NCBI GenBank assembly: GCA_964534945.1
Contig: CAZHSB010000054.1
Coordinates: 1-9,438, forward strand
DNA length: 9,438 bases
Direction of reading: 5' to 3'
DNA from: CAZHFA01 sp964534945
GTDB taxonomy: Bacteria; Bdellovibrionota_C; UBA2361; CAKMMH01
The notes under the pieces are model-generated. The model was not told where the DNA came from. It ran no database searches and worked only from the letters and a program-made list of their open reading frames with translations. Shown here piece after piece: positions 1 to 6,671 of this stretch. Each line of letters begins with the position of its first letter. The stretch's first letter is position 1. The translations under genes were made by a program, and so were the position numbers.

Positions 1-1519
1 GAAAATGTTTGGCATTGGTAACCATTGTTTCTTTTAAAACACCTGTAGGGTCAATTTCAAATCTCATTTTATTAGAAGAATATTTCTCTGTTATAGGTGT
101 TTGATCAATTAAAAATTTTCTAGCCATACCTTCTTCTTGCAAACGAGGTATATTTGGTGCTGTAATCTTAAAAAAATTATTTCTCCACGATGTAGTTAAA
201 TCTGAAATATAAGGCGCAAAGTTTGAAATAGATCCTAATATAGTAATTGGTATAGAAATGATAGTAAGTAATGCATAACAAAATAGCATTTTTTTATTTT
301 TTACGTATAAAAATAAATATAAAGTTAAGCAAAAAATAAGAGGTACAAATTCAGCAATATATCTTTGTGTTAAGAAAAAATACATCGAAATTATTATAAC
401 TTGAACAGTGCAAATAATAATTAATGGAAGCCAATTTAAATAAAAAATTTTATCTATTTTTTTTATTTCATTCTTTTTACTATTTTTTAAGGTGAATATA
501 AAAAATAAAAATAAAATAATTAAAAAAGAAGAAGAAAGCGTGACAGCTATAAATGGCTCTTTCCATTCAATAAATAATTCTGCATGTTTAAGATCTGGAT
601 ATCGTGCCAATATAAAAGGAAAACTTGTGGTAAAGTTATCGAAATTTGGAATTAAGTAAAAGTATAATCCCTCTAATAATCTTTTTAAATTAAACATTCC
701 AGTATCTTTTCCAACTTGCGCGTAAAATAAAGATGAATCAAATAAGTTAAAAATCCCACCAAATCTTTTATAGTTGTACCACATTTGAATGATAGCCCCG
801 ATGCTTGCGCTAAAAGACAAAGAGAAAATGTTTAAAAGTAAATTCCGTTTTTCAAAAAATAATCGTATAAAAACGACACCTGATAAAAAATAAAGAGGAA
901 GTGCAAATGTTGTTCGTGAAAGACAAGCAAAAGATGCAGAAATTCCCAAAAGAAATAGTGTAAAAGAATTAAGCTTTTTTTGAATAATTAAAAAATAAGC
1001 TGAGATGCCAACAACCGACCAAGCAACTCCCCATAACATAGATTCATGAAAGATTCTACAACAGCAGATTAAGAAAAAGATTGGTGTTCCTAAAATTAGA
1101 GATGTTGTTGCTAATAATAACAATAAATTTTTTCCGCGTTTTATTGAATTATTTTGTTTTAATGCAAAATTAAAAGTAAAAAACGAGGTTATTAAAATTA
1201 AAATAATAGCAATAAAACAAGAAACCCTTGCTTGTTGTCCATAGAATTCAGGAGAAATTTTATTCAAAATAATTCTTAAAAAGGCAGGAAATGGTCCAAA
1301 ATACATATATTTTTTGCCATTTATATCAAATCCCTCCCAAGTAATTGTTTCTGGATCGACATCTGCCTCAAGCTCTAAAATATTTCTTCCAAGAGAATCA
1401 AAAGCATCGCTCCTATATTCAGGTGCATGAAATTGAAATGCTCCATAAGTTATAAAAAGAAAAACAACTGGTAATACTAAAGCAGCAATAAATCCAAAAG
1501 TAAAAAATTTTTTGAGCAT
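1..1519 (-). CDS. Polytopic membrane protein, GT-C-like (putative glycosyltransferase), C-terminus beyond window
   Basis: An open frame runs without a stop from an ATG at 1519 to the left edge, giving about 506 residues with the C-terminal end missing. An AAAAGG ribosome-binding site lies 5 bases upstream of the ATG. The protein opens with a signal-anchor-like helix (residues 1-26, MLKKFF then hydrophobic). A soluble stretch follows with acidic residues, then INGKKYMYFGPFPAFLR (about 66-82). This resembles the NGKxYxYFGPxPALLR pattern I associate with large GT-C-type membrane proteins. Further hydrophobic segments follow, with LSRTTFALP near 210, WYNYKRFGG near 257, and a late TQRYIAEFVPL segment. 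The fold suggests use of a lipid-linked sugar donor outside the inner membrane, but this is inferred from the family. No substrate can be named. It sits 36 bases after the lipoprotein stop on the same strand, so the two are probably co-transcribed. Existence is firm; function is tentative. Confidence 0.8.
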   Translation of the reverse strand, partial: MLKKFFTFGFIAALVLPVVFLFITYGAFQFHAPEYRSDAFDSLGRNILELEADVDPETITWEGFDINGKKYMYFGPFPAFLRIILNKISPEFYGQQARVSCFIAIILILITSFFTFNFALKQNNSIKRGKNLLLLLATTSLILGTPIFFLICCCRIFHESMLWGVAWSVVGISAYFLIIQKKLNSFTLFLLGISASFACLSRTTFALPLYFLSGVVFIRLFFEKRNLLLNIFSLSFSASIGAIIQMWYNYKRFGGIFNLFDSSLFYAQVGKDTGMFNLKRLLEGLYFYLIPNFDNFTTSFPFILARYPDLKHAELFIEWKEPFIAVTLSSSFLIILFLFFIFTLKNSKKNEIKKIDKIFYLNWLPLIIICTVQVIIISMYFFLTQRYIAEFVPLIFCLTLYLFLYVKNKKMLFCYALLTIISIPITILGSISNFAPYISDLTTSWRNNFFKITAPNIPRLQEEGMARKFLIDQTPITEKYSSNKMRFEIDPTGVLKETMVTNAKHF

Positions 1520-1555
1520 AAAAACCTTTTTTTATTTTTAAAGAATTTTTATTTA

Positions 1556-2395
1556 TTAAAATTCAATTCTTTTACATCCATCAGAAATGACGTAAGAAGT
1601 TTTTCCATCTGGAAATTTAACTGCTTTTCCTGTAGCGTCAATAACTTTTATAGTTGGCTTTCCATAATTACAACCTTCTTTTTTGCCTCTTGCCGTTGTA
1701 CCTCTTCCGTTGCTAGCGCCAGTATTCGTTAACTTTTCACTATCAACGTAAATTGTAACGTTTGATGGATTTAATAAAACAACAAGTTTTCCATCTTTAT
1801 CTGCCTTTGGTTTCCATAAAAAATTACTGACAACCTCATCGCTAGTTTCTGTACCGACTCCTGTTCCCGCTAATGCAGAATAACAAGAAATTAAACTTTC
1901 ATTAACACATGTTGCCACATCTGCTTTTAGATAATTAATTGATAATAATTTTTCTGCTAAAACAGTATCATCATTTAAAACTATACTTGCAATATAGGCT
2001 TTTCCGCCGCCATCGACAGTGACAACGCAATCGGTTTCTGTTTTATAAATTTTTACAAATGTGCCACTATCTTCTATAAGATCCTCGATGTAATTTAATT
2101 GTGCGCTTGTAGTTCCGTTGTCTGCGACCCCAGGAAGTTTTACTAAAAAGTTATCTCCGCCTTCAAATGGAGAAAAGATATATAATTCTGCCGAAATTAC
2201 TTTTTCAAGATTTGATTTTATGAGAAGACTATCTGGTGGATTGCTTACAAGCTCTCTATTTGCAGGAATTTTACATTTTGATTCTGACGTATTTGTTGAT
2301 GATGACTCGGAAGATGAACTACTGCTAGAACTATCTGTGCAAGCAAATACAAATAATCCGCAAATTATTGCGATGAATAAAATAATTTTTTTCAT
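1556..2395 (-). CDS. Lipoprotein with serine-rich linker, unknown function
   Basis: This is a 279-residue protein starting at the ATG at 2395, which has GAGG just upstream and places a classical lipoprotein signal at the N-terminus. The frame is open upstream to 2455, but that extension would put 20 residues before the signal peptide, so it was not used. MKK is followed by a hydrophobic core and a V-F-A-C lipobox with Cys at residue 19. Next comes a linker rich in Ser, Thr, Asp and Glu (about 20-39), typical of a tether to the outer membrane. The body (about 40-279) looks like a secreted beta-rich domain with several cysteines. Visible landmarks are NFLWKPKADKDGKLVVLLNP, SNGRGTTARG, and a C-terminal DGKTSYVISDGCKRIEF. 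I do not recognise the family. Thr at position +2 does not suggest inner-membrane retention. Its neighbour downstream is the GT-C-like gene; a role in the cell envelope is inference only. Confidence 0.85.
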   Translation of the reverse strand: MKKIILFIAIICGLFVFACTDSSSSSSSSESSSTNTSESKCKIPANRELVSNPPDSLLIKSNLEKVISAELYIFSPFEGGDNFLVKLPGVADNGTTSAQLNYIEDLIEDSGTFVKIYKTETDCVVTVDGGGKAYIASIVLNDDTVLAEKLLSINYLKADVATCVNESLISCYSALAGTGVGTETSDEVVSNFLWKPKADKDGKLVVLLNPSNVTIYVDSEKLTNTGASNGRGTTARGKKEGCNYGKPTIKVIDATGKAVKFPDGKTSYVISDGCKRIEF

Positions 2396-2399
2396 AAAT

Positions 2400-2403
2400 C
2401 CTC
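2400..2403 (-). promoter_or_regulatory. Ribosome-binding site deciding the lipoprotein start
   Basis: Read on the minus strand this is GAGG, 4 bases before the ATG at 2395. It supports starting the lipoprotein there, directly before its signal peptide, rather than at the upstream in-frame ATG at 2455. Confidence 0.6.
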
Positions 2404-2427
2404 GTGGCGTTTGTTGATAAAAATATG

Positions 2428-2455
2428 TATATACGAAGCATCGTTTATAAAACAA
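2428..2455 (-). promoter_or_regulatory. Putative sigma-70-type promoter for the lipoprotein operon
   Basis: On the minus strand, TTGTTT (2455-2450) and TATATA (2433-2428) are separated by 16 bases. Transcription would begin roughly 25-30 bases before the lipoprotein ATG. The -35 matches TTGACA only at TTG and the region is AT-rich, so a chance match is possible. The position in a divergent intergenic region, where a promoter is required, raises the plausibility. Confidence 0.4.
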
Positions 2456-2477
2456 AATGCTTTTCGCTTATAAAACA
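2445..2477. repeat. Direct repeat of TTATAAAACA in the divergent promoter region
   Basis: TTATAAAACA occurs at 2445-2454 and again at 2468-2477, 23 bases apart start to start, or about two helical turns. The first copy overlaps the candidate -35 of the lipoprotein promoter. It is flanked by an inverted pair, AAGCAT (2436-2441) and ATGCTT (2457-2462). This could be an operator for a regulator shared by the two divergent genes, or chance in AT-rich DNA. Confidence 0.35.
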
Positions 2478-2484
2478 TATTACT

Positions 2485-2514
2485 TTGTATTGTTTTTTAG
2501 GGCAATGCTATATA
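2485..2514 (+). promoter_or_regulatory. Putative extended -10 promoter for the peptidase E-like gene
   Basis: TTGTAT (2485-2490) is followed after 18 bases by TATATA (2509-2514). TGC lies immediately before the -10, giving an extended -10 (TGnTATA). Predicted transcription start is near 2521, about 40 bases before the ATG at 2563. This is the best-looking promoter in the window, but it rests on consensus matching only. Confidence 0.45.
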
Positions 2515-2549
2515 GTTTATCGTATGGTAAAATAAGTGATAAAGACAAC

Positions 2550-2554
2550 AAAGG
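2550..2554 (+). promoter_or_regulatory. Ribosome-binding site deciding the peptidase E-like start
   Basis: AAAGG is spaced 8 bases from the ATG at 2563. It favours this start over the in-frame GTG at 2536, which has no Shine-Dalgarno sequence before it and would add nine polar residues ahead of the first beta strand. Confidence 0.6.
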
Positions 2555-2562
2555 TCGAAAAT

Positions 2563-3207
2563 ATGTTTATACTATCAGGCGGTGGGGACGAATTTCAGTC
2601 TTTTAAAATACATAAATTATTTGCAGATAATTTAAAATCGCAAAGGAATTTATTATATATTCCTGGTGATGCCTTTCCATATGAAGCTTCTTTTAAGTGG
2701 ATATCAAAAGTTTTTTCTTCTTTTGGAATTACAAATATAAAAATGTGGACAGATATTAATGAAAAAATAGATTGTAAAGATTTTGATGGAATATATGTTG
2801 GTGGAGGAAATACTTTTAATTTATTAGAAAAATTATCAAAATCAAAAATGTTTTCAAGTATAAATTCTTACTTAAATTTAGGTGGTGTTTATTTTGGAGG
2901 AAGTGCAGGGGCGGCCTTATTAAGTAAAGATATAAATGTTTGTTTACCCCACGATCCAAACGAGAATAATGTTTTTCCAACATTAGGACTCAATAAACTT
3001 TTGGGATATGATCTTTGGTGCCATTACAATGTATTGGAAGAACCTTTAATAAAAGAATGGCTAAAAAACAATCCTAAATTAATTCTTCTAAAAGAAGAAT
3101 CTGGAATCATTTGCGATGGAAATACCATTACCGCACTTGGAGATGTTATTGTTTGTAAAGATGGAAAAAGAGAAGAAGTTAGAGATGGGGGAGGAGTGAG
3201 GTTGTAA
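2563..3207 (+). CDS. Peptidase E-like serine hydrolase (S51 family)
   Basis: This is a 214-residue cytoplasmic protein with no signal peptide. It has the features of the PepE/S51 branch of the class I glutamine-amidotransferase-like fold: an N-terminal FILSGGGDE strand-loop, VGGGNTFNLL (about 79-88), and the nucleophile elbow GGSAGAALL with the predicted catalytic Ser at residue 114. The predicted catalytic His is in WCHYN (residue 154). By comparison with E. coli PepE as I remember it (Ser120, Asp135, His157), Asp131 in LPHDPN is the likely third residue. Known members cleave Asp-X dipeptides or related alpha-aspartyl or beta-aspartyl bonds; the actual substrate here is unknown. The length is close to that of E. 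coli PepE. The gene stands alone on the plus strand between minus-strand genes, with its own candidate promoter, so it is probably monocistronic. No functional tie to the glycan genes is evident. Confidence 0.85.
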   Translation: MFILSGGGDEFQSFKIHKLFADNLKSQRNLLYIPGDAFPYEASFKWISKVFSSFGITNIKMWTDINEKIDCKDFDGIYVGGGNTFNLLEKLSKSKMFSSINSYLNLGGVYFGGSAGAALLSKDINVCLPHDPNENNVFPTLGLNKLLGYDLWCHYNVLEEPLIKEWLKNNPKLILLKEESGIICDGNTITALGDVIVCKDGKREEVRDGGGVRL

Positions 3208-3252
3208 TGTCGGCAAGAATAATATTTCTGTATTCTAAAATTTAAAGATATC

Positions 3253-4638
3253 TTAAAAAAGAGTCCACCTAAATCCTTCCCAGCAGCTTTTTGCAACATC
3301 ATAGTAAACAGTGCATAAATATGCAGAAACAGAGCATCCAATAAGCGCTGGCCTGATGCTTTTTGTCGGAAATTTTATGAGCCCGAAGCATCCGATGAAA
3401 AATATGAACATTGATGGCAAAAGGTAACGCCCTTGAACTCCGAGAATAAGAAGGTTTCTTGGTATTGTCCACGTCATGTATAAAAGTAAAAAAACGCCGA
3501 AGATAGATGAGCACGAGATAATAAAATATACTAGCCTAGTAGAAATATTTGTTTTTACAGGGGACAAAAATGAAGATATAAAAAGTACAAAAATATATGA
3601 AAAATATGTATAAAAACTTAGATTGATATTCAGCCAACCTAGGTTACCAACGAATGACATCAAGTAAACAGCTCTTAGTTCATAAATTGTTTTTATTAAG
3701 ATTTTCAAATAAAGAATTTTATTATTTAGAATAAACAATAATTGTTGGTGGGGAGAAATATCTTTAATGCGTAGAGCCTGATAATCTTTTATAAGGTATG
3801 CCCAAAATAATATTAAAAATAAATTAAGTGCTATTGATCCAAAGCAAAAAAGTAAATACTTTTTTTTATTTTTAAAAATTTTAGCTGGAATAAGAAATAT
3901 AAGTAGTATAAAAGGAGCATAAACTCCCTTTGCTAGGCAAAAAATTAAAAATAATGTATTTATAATTATAAAAAGAAAAGTTTTAAATTTTAGGGAAAGA
4001 TATTTTTCTTTTTCTCGCTTAAAAGTTTGTTCATTGACACCAAACCTTAAATGTAAGATTAAGGCTACACTCAAAAAAACAGTAATGTTTAAAATGGAAT
4101 CACTTGAATAAGAAATTGCTTCAAAAACATTCATTGGTAAGAGGATATAAAGCAATGTAAACCATTTTCCAAAAGGCATATATAATATAGTGATATAAGA
4201 ACATATTATCCAAAAGATAAACATTATTATTTTTCCAGAAAAATAATAAGTAAAAAAATTATCAGAAAAAAAATGGGCAATATACAATGTCATGCCTTGA
4301 ATTATATATGATGTCGGAGAATATAAACCTGCAGGAGAATTGGTTGTAGTTGTGTTACTAAAGTTTATAAATGCATTTTTTGTAACACAATTTTTGTGAT
4401 TTTTTTCTACGGCATTTTTTCGACATTTCAGAGCAATCTCTTGTATTTGTGAGGGAATAATAGTGTTTAAGTCAGGTAAAAAAACTCCCTTAGATATGTC
4501 ATAGGTTTTATAAAAGTGTGCAGGCTCATCTGGAACTGACATTGGTGGAGTAAAAAATATTATAGATAAACCAAAAATTGTCGCTAAAAATAAAAATAAG
4601 TTTTGAGGTGAAGAAAGTATATCCTTAATAATTTTCAT
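3253..4638 (-). CDS. DUF2142 family multi-pass membrane protein
   Basis: This is a 461-residue, strongly hydrophobic protein with roughly ten or more predicted membrane segments, the first at about 13-31. Family hallmarks of DUF2142 are visible: PPMSVPDEPAHFYKTYDISKG (about 31-51) just after the first helix, the YSPTSYIIQG segment (106-115), AISYSSDSI (about 174-182), VGNLGWLN (330-337) and GVQGRYLLPS (400-409). The PDEPAHF acidic motif in the first extracytoplasmic loop is reminiscent of GT-C glycosyltransferases, so a role in adding sugars from a lipid-linked donor is likely but unproven. The ATG at 4638 is preceded by a weak AGG ten bases upstream. It begins 11 bases after the stop of the GT2 gene, so the two are almost certainly co-transcribed and perhaps translationally coupled. 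It ends 45 bases from the convergent peptidase E-like gene. Confidence 0.85.
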   Translation of the reverse strand: MKIIKDILSSPQNLFLFLATIFGLSIIFFTPPMSVPDEPAHFYKTYDISKGVFLPDLNTIIPSQIQEIALKCRKNAVEKNHKNCVTKNAFINFSNTTTTNSPAGLYSPTSYIIQGMTLYIAHFFSDNFFTYYFSGKIIMFIFWIICSYITILYMPFGKWFTLLYILLPMNVFEAISYSSDSILNITVFLSVALILHLRFGVNEQTFKREKEKYLSLKFKTFLFIIINTLFLIFCLAKGVYAPFILLIFLIPAKIFKNKKKYLLFCFGSIALNLFLILFWAYLIKDYQALRIKDISPHQQLLFILNNKILYLKILIKTIYELRAVYLMSFVGNLGWLNINLSFYTYFSYIFVLFISSFLSPVKTNISTRLVYFIISCSSIFGVFLLLYMTWTIPRNLLILGVQGRYLLPSMFIFFIGCFGLIKFPTKSIRPALIGCSVSAYLCTVYYDVAKSCWEGFRWTLF

Positions 4639-4649
4639 ATTATTAAAGC

Positions 4650-6491
4650 CTATTTTTGTTTTTTTATATTCAAATTACAAAACTGCGATTCAAGACTAAA
4701 ATTTTTATTATAATAGGGATCTCCCTTTTCATAGAACTCACGCCATTTATTTAAGAAGCAATCGATATCTTGTTGAAACCGTAATTGCTTTTCTTCTGAC
4801 ATATCCTCATATCCTCGAGTCTTTGACTCATCATGAATTATTTCAACGAACGGATCGTAAACTATAAGCTTTCCTGTTTTTCTAATTTTTAGACAAAAAT
4901 CAATATCGTTAAATGCTACAGGAAAGCTTTCATCCATAAAGCCTACTTCTTCGTAAATAGATTTTTTTGACATCATACAGGCTCCAGTAACGGCGCTAAA
5001 ATTTTGAATTGTGCCATCTCTTCCAAAATATATACTAACATTTGCTGGTAGGTTTTTAAAAATATGACCTGCTACTTTATGCATGCCAATAACAACTCCT
5101 GCGTGTTGTATGGATTTATCTGGATAATAAGCTTTTACGCCAACGGCCCCAACATCATCTCTTTGTGCAAAACCTATCATCTCTTCAAGCCAGTCTGGAG
5201 TAATAATTGTAATGTCATTATTTAATTGTAGTATAAAATCTCCAGAAGAGTTCTTTACTCCATAATTTATAATTTTAGAATAATTAAATCCCTTTTCCTT
5301 GTAGTATAAAATTTTTATTTTTTTATTTTCTTTTAAAGACTCATAAAAATCAAAAGTTTCTTTTTGAGTACTATTATTTTCAACAAGAACTATTTCATAA
5401 TTTTTATATGTTGTTTTGTTTAAAATGGAGTTTAAACATTTTTTTAGATATGAAATGCCATCTTTGGTAGGAATAATAATAGATACCTTTGGAGTGCCTA
5501 TTATATCATATTTTGTTCTATATGTCCCAAGGCTATTTCCATGAGAAACCGTTGCGCTTATTCCTTGTCTTTTTAGGTGGTCTTCAATAACTAATATTCC
5601 TGCTTCATAAGCATAAGATTTCACAGGATTTGTAGATTGTGCAGTTGAGTTTGGATGTGCTCTCCAGTGATACAATACTTTTGAAATATGAACAATATTT
5701 TTTGTCTTTTCACTTGCGCGAAGAACTAAATCAAAATCTTGAGCGCCATCATATTTACTTCTTTCCCCTTCTAGCTCTTTCATTAAGCTATTTTTAAAAA
5801 TTGAAAAATGACAAATATAGTTATTGGATCTTAAAAAATCTGGCGAAAAATCAGGTTTAAAATGAACTCCAAAACGATGTTTTCCACACAAATCAATTTT
5901 GTCTTCATCAGAATAAATTAATTCAGCATTCGGATTCTCGTTTATACATTTTACGACTTCAAAAAGAGAGAATGGAGGAAGCGTGTCGTCGTGATCTAAA
6001 AGTCCAATAAAGTCTCCCGTTGCCATTTTTATCGCTTCATTTGTATTTCCTGATATTCCCTTATTTTCTCCTATAAAATGGTATTTTATGCGTTTATCTT
6101 GTTTGACAATTTTTTTGAATTCGTTATTTTCTTGTTGGCTACCATCTGCTAAGCACAACTCCCAATTTTTATATGTTTGATTAACTACAGAAAAAATTAA
6201 TTCCTTAAAAAATTGAATGTCTGTGTTGTACATTGGAACAACAATACTAATTTTAAGAGCATCCTTAAATGTTGTATTTTCTTGTATCTTTAATTCTTCT
6301 TCGGTGGGAGTATTTTGCTTTATCCATTTTCGATATTCCTCTTGAAAATTTTGTGCTAAAGATGGATTAAGGTATTTTTTTATAGTTGAAATAATTTTTT
6401 TACATGTAACATGAAAACCATTTAATTGAAGATATTGAATGGTTTTTTTAAAATTTGGAATAGTGAAAATTCTAAAAAAATTTCTAAACAT
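4650..6491 (-). CDS. Tandem-domain family 2 glycosyltransferase
   Basis: This is a 613-residue protein with two complete GT2 (GT-A fold) domains after an 80-residue N-terminal region. Domain 1 (about 80-290) starts KISIVVPMYNT and carries LLDHDD (164-169) as the metal/nucleotide-binding DxD-type motif. It also has YSDEDK (193-198), QDFD (251-254) as the probable catalytic-base region, and LYHWRAH (273-279). Domain 2 (about 334-575) starts KVSIIIPTKDG and has LNND (423-426), VTGACMM (501-507), NDIDFCL (528-534) and HDESKTRG (553-560). This tandem pattern is common in O-antigen and capsule clusters, where the two domains may add alternating sugars from nucleotide-sugar donors in the cytoplasm. 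Both domains keep their key acidic residues, so both may be active. The ATG has AGGA five bases upstream. It is the first gene of a minus-strand pair with the DUF2142 protein and diverges from wzm. Sugar specificity cannot be read. Confidence 0.92.
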   Translation of the reverse strand: MFRNFFRIFTIPNFKKTIQYLQLNGFHVTCKKIISTIKKYLNPSLAQNFQEEYRKWIKQNTPTEEELKIQENTTFKDALKISIVVPMYNTDIQFFKELIFSVVNQTYKNWELCLADGSQQENNEFKKIVKQDKRIKYHFIGENKGISGNTNEAIKMATGDFIGLLDHDDTLPPFSLFEVVKCINENPNAELIYSDEDKIDLCGKHRFGVHFKPDFSPDFLRSNNYICHFSIFKNSLMKELEGERSKYDGAQDFDLVLRASEKTKNIVHISKVLYHWRAHPNSTAQSTNPVKSYAYEAGILVIEDHLKRQGISATVSHGNSLGTYRTKYDIIGTPKVSIIIPTKDGISYLKKCLNSILNKTTYKNYEIVLVENNSTQKETFDFYESLKENKKIKILYYKEKGFNYSKIINYGVKNSSGDFILQLNNDITIITPDWLEEMIGFAQRDDVGAVGVKAYYPDKSIQHAGVVIGMHKVAGHIFKNLPANVSIYFGRDGTIQNFSAVTGACMMSKKSIYEEVGFMDESFPVAFNDIDFCLKIRKTGKLIVYDPFVEIIHDESKTRGYEDMSEEKQLRFQQDIDCFLNKWREFYEKGDPYYNKNFSLESQFCNLNIKKQK

Positions 6492-6671
6492 TTTTTTCCT
6501 AAAAAATAAATGATTTAAATTCTTTCAAATAAAATTGTAGGATTGTTTTTTTTTGAAAGTTTGTTAAACTAAAAACATGTTTTTTCTGCATATGTAAGTT
6601 ACATTTTTTTATATTTTTTGTAAAGTGAGTGAAAAAGATTAGTACAAAATTTAAATTTTTTTATTAGAATA
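6492..6671. other. AT-rich divergent intergenic region between GT2 gene and wzm
   Basis: This 180-base non-coding stretch must hold promoters for two divergent operons. Facing the GT2 gene, a TACAAT -10-like hexamer lies at 6539-6534 (43 bases before its ATG) without a convincing -35. Facing wzm I find no good -35/-10 pair; TAAAGT at 6621-6626 is the best weak candidate. Three short dyads cluster at 6558-6604 and are listed separately. No terminator and no small gene were seen. Confidence 0.6.
6558..6604. promoter_or_regulatory. Cluster of three dyad-symmetric sequences, candidate operators
   Basis: Three inverted repeats lie in 47 bases. They are AGTTT-gtt-AAACT (6558-6570), the perfect 14-base palindrome AAAAACATGTTTTT (6571-6584), and ATGTAA-g-TTACAT (6592-6604). 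The last two have centres about 20 bases apart, near two helical turns. The symmetry is seen directly. Binding of a dimeric regulator controlling both divergent operons is inference, and short dyads are frequent in AT-rich DNA. Confidence 0.35.

Noticed and set aside
2279..2340. Serine-codon stretch considered as a simple-sequence (phase-variable) repeat
   Set aside because: The codons are mixed and there is no uniform repeat unit, so slipped-strand variation is unlikely.
2118..2417. 99-codon plus-strand open frame opposite the lipoprotein gene
   Set aside because: It lies antisense to a clear lipoprotein gene, its serine/acid-rich part mirrors the poly-Ser region, and it has no ribosome-binding site or recognisable domain.
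3216..3236. Inverted repeat AGAATA-N9-TATTCT between the convergent genes, considered as a bidirectional terminator
   Set aside because: The stem is 6 bases with only one G-C pair, and no T-run follows on either strand, so it is too weak to call an intrinsic terminator.
3245..3256. Palindrome AAGATATCTT at the end of the DUF2142 gene
   Set aside because: It is a short AT-rich palindrome overlapping a stop codon, without a T-tract; probably chance.
3024..3341. 105-codon minus-strand open frame across the end of the peptidase E-like gene
   Set aside because: It overlaps both convergent genes in other frames, and its composition fits a shadow of the conserved PepE-like coding sequence.
3299..3514. 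71-codon minus-strand open frame inside the DUF2142 gene
   Set aside because: It is entirely inside a well-supported gene on the same strand in another frame.
6553..6581. TTGAAA as a -35 box for a plus-strand wzm promoter
   Set aside because: At 17 bases spacing the -10 position reads CATGTT, a poor match, and the hexamer overlaps a poly-T tract and the dyad cluster.
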